DNA of 46,134 nucleotides from Thermomonas hydrothermalis. GTDB taxonomy: Bacteria > Pseudomonadota > Gammaproteobacteria > Xanthomonadales > Xanthomonadaceae. The stretch covers positions 1-46,134 of the forward strand of contig NZ_FQUK01000020.1 of assembly GCF_900129205.1 (NCBI RefSeq). Direction: 5' to 3'. A program made the translations under genes and the position numbers. Under the pieces are notes generated by a model. It ran no database searches. It was not told where the DNA came from and saw only the letters and a list, made by a program, of their open reading frames with translations. Shown here one piece after another: positions 45,805-46,134 of the stretch (position 1 is its first letter; each line of letters opens with the position of its first letter).

Positions 45805-46134
45805 CAGCCTGTTGAAATTCGACCCGGCGAAGCCCCCGACTCGGTCGGCAGCGCGGATTTCTCGCTGCTCAGGCGCTTCGCAAGCGCGTCCCGCGCTCTG
45901 AATAAGCCCGATTTCGGGCTTCCGGGCGCACCTTCCCCGCCGGGGCCGCCATCACGCGGCCCCCGCGGCGATCAGCTTCGGCAGGCGGACGAGGTTGCTC
46001 GCCGCCATCGCCAGCTGAAACAGCGCCTCGACCTTCGTAAGGCCGCGCTGCTTGACCTGACGCATTCCAGCAGCCGCCTTGAGCCATCCGAAGTGCGTTT
46101 CGATCCAGGCGCGCGTCCGCAGGCTGATCGCATA
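45805..46134 (-). mobile_element. Insertion sequence end (partial), inserted at CTAG in crbS
   Basis: From 45805 the sequence (CAGCCTGTTGAAATTCGACC and onward) is unrelated to crbS and leads into a transposase gene that runs out of the window. CTAG at 45801-45804 abuts the element and is a plausible target duplication; the other end is not visible. Between the transposase stop and the IS end are about 150 non-coding bases with a hairpin, AAGCCCGA/TCGGGCTT, at 45904-45921. Confidence 0.8.
45952..46134 (-). CDS. DDE transposase, C-terminal 60 residues (partial)
   Basis: Reading in from the right edge, 60 codons end at a TGA at 45954-45952. The segments TRAWIETHFGWLKAAAGMRQ and then ALFQLAMAASNLVRLPKLIA fit the C-terminal end of IS5/IS1182-like DDE transposases, which carry IExxFGWxK (with the last catalytic Glu) followed by AAxNLxRLxKL. 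The N-terminus and other catalytic aspartates lie outside the window, so activity cannot be judged. Family placement is by motif recall; the exact IS name is not determined. Confidence 0.8.
   Translation of the reverse strand, partial: YAISLRTRAWIETHFGWLKAAAGMRQVKQRGLTKVEALFQLAMAASNLVRLPKLIAAGAA

Noticed and set aside
45904-45921. Terminator for crbS or an IS-borne promoter element at the IS end
   Set aside because: The 8-bp stem has no proper T run and lies upstream of crbS inside the IS; it is listed only as part of the element.
45869-46087. A 72-codon minus-strand frame in the IS (in the crbS frame)
   Set aside because: It overlaps the transposase C-terminus in another frame, and the transposase frame shows clear family motifs; this one shows none.

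Overview
The window looks like chromosomal DNA of a GC-rich gammaproteobacterium. I infer a member of the Xanthomonadales (Lysobacterales), perhaps Rhodanobacteraceae-like. The grounds are the order of the housekeeping genes, a PilF/RodZ-like pair between rlmN and the yfgM-bamB-der group, a PsrA regulator next to FadN-type beta-oxidation genes, an aguA-aguB pair and a class III PHA synthase. No phylogenetic computation was possible.

Positions 1-22,400 are mostly core genes. After a truncated FitA-like antitoxin come guaA and guaB (GMP synthesis) and folD, all on the minus strand, with a small zinc-ribbon gene diverging from folD. A compact minus-strand run follows: ndk-rlmN-pilF-rodZ-yfgM-bamB-der. 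It has several stop/start overlaps but lacks the ispG and hisS genes found inside the equivalent E. coli cluster. A plus-strand fatty-acid block (psrA-fadN-fadA) carries a PsrA-type operator over its promoter. It ends at a bidirectional terminator facing galU. The minus-strand group cmk-rpsA-ihfB-lapB-galU contains a small ORF just upstream of galU that looks like the last piece of a lost CapD-type dehydratase.

Positions 22,180-34,900 hold rpmJ, a small secreted protein, an agmatine-to-putrescine operon (aguA-aguB) whose last gene overlaps a TraB/PrgY-family membrane protein, and an efflux operon on the minus strand. That operon encodes a lipoprotein adaptor and two different RND pumps, with no outer-membrane channel gene beside it. 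Two small c-type cytochromes follow.

Positions 34,900-46,134 form a storage-polymer and carbon-status region. It contains phaE-phaC (class III PHB synthase), a lipoprotein 3-hydroxybutyrate-oligomer hydrolase and bdhA (3-hydroxybutyrate dehydrogenase). Four bases after bdhA is a CrbR-like response regulator. Its likely partner, a CrbS-like sodium/solute-symporter hybrid histidine kinase, lies about 1.5 kb further on the opposite strand, beyond three direct repeats rich in DnaA-box-like motifs and a zinc alcohol dehydrogenase. The 5' end of the kinase gene is cut off by an insertion sequence that runs out of the window. Together these genes would make PHB, release 3-hydroxybutyrate, convert it to acetoacetate, and possibly sense the acetate/acetyl-CoA state. 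The IS insertion may have damaged the sensing arm.

I found no CRISPR array, rRNA, tRNA or prophage. The most unusual items are the repeats at 40,959-41,340, the IS-truncated crbS, a small membrane protein with HExxH and ExxAD motifs overlapping phaC, the asymmetric tandem RND pumps and the basic tail on PhaE.
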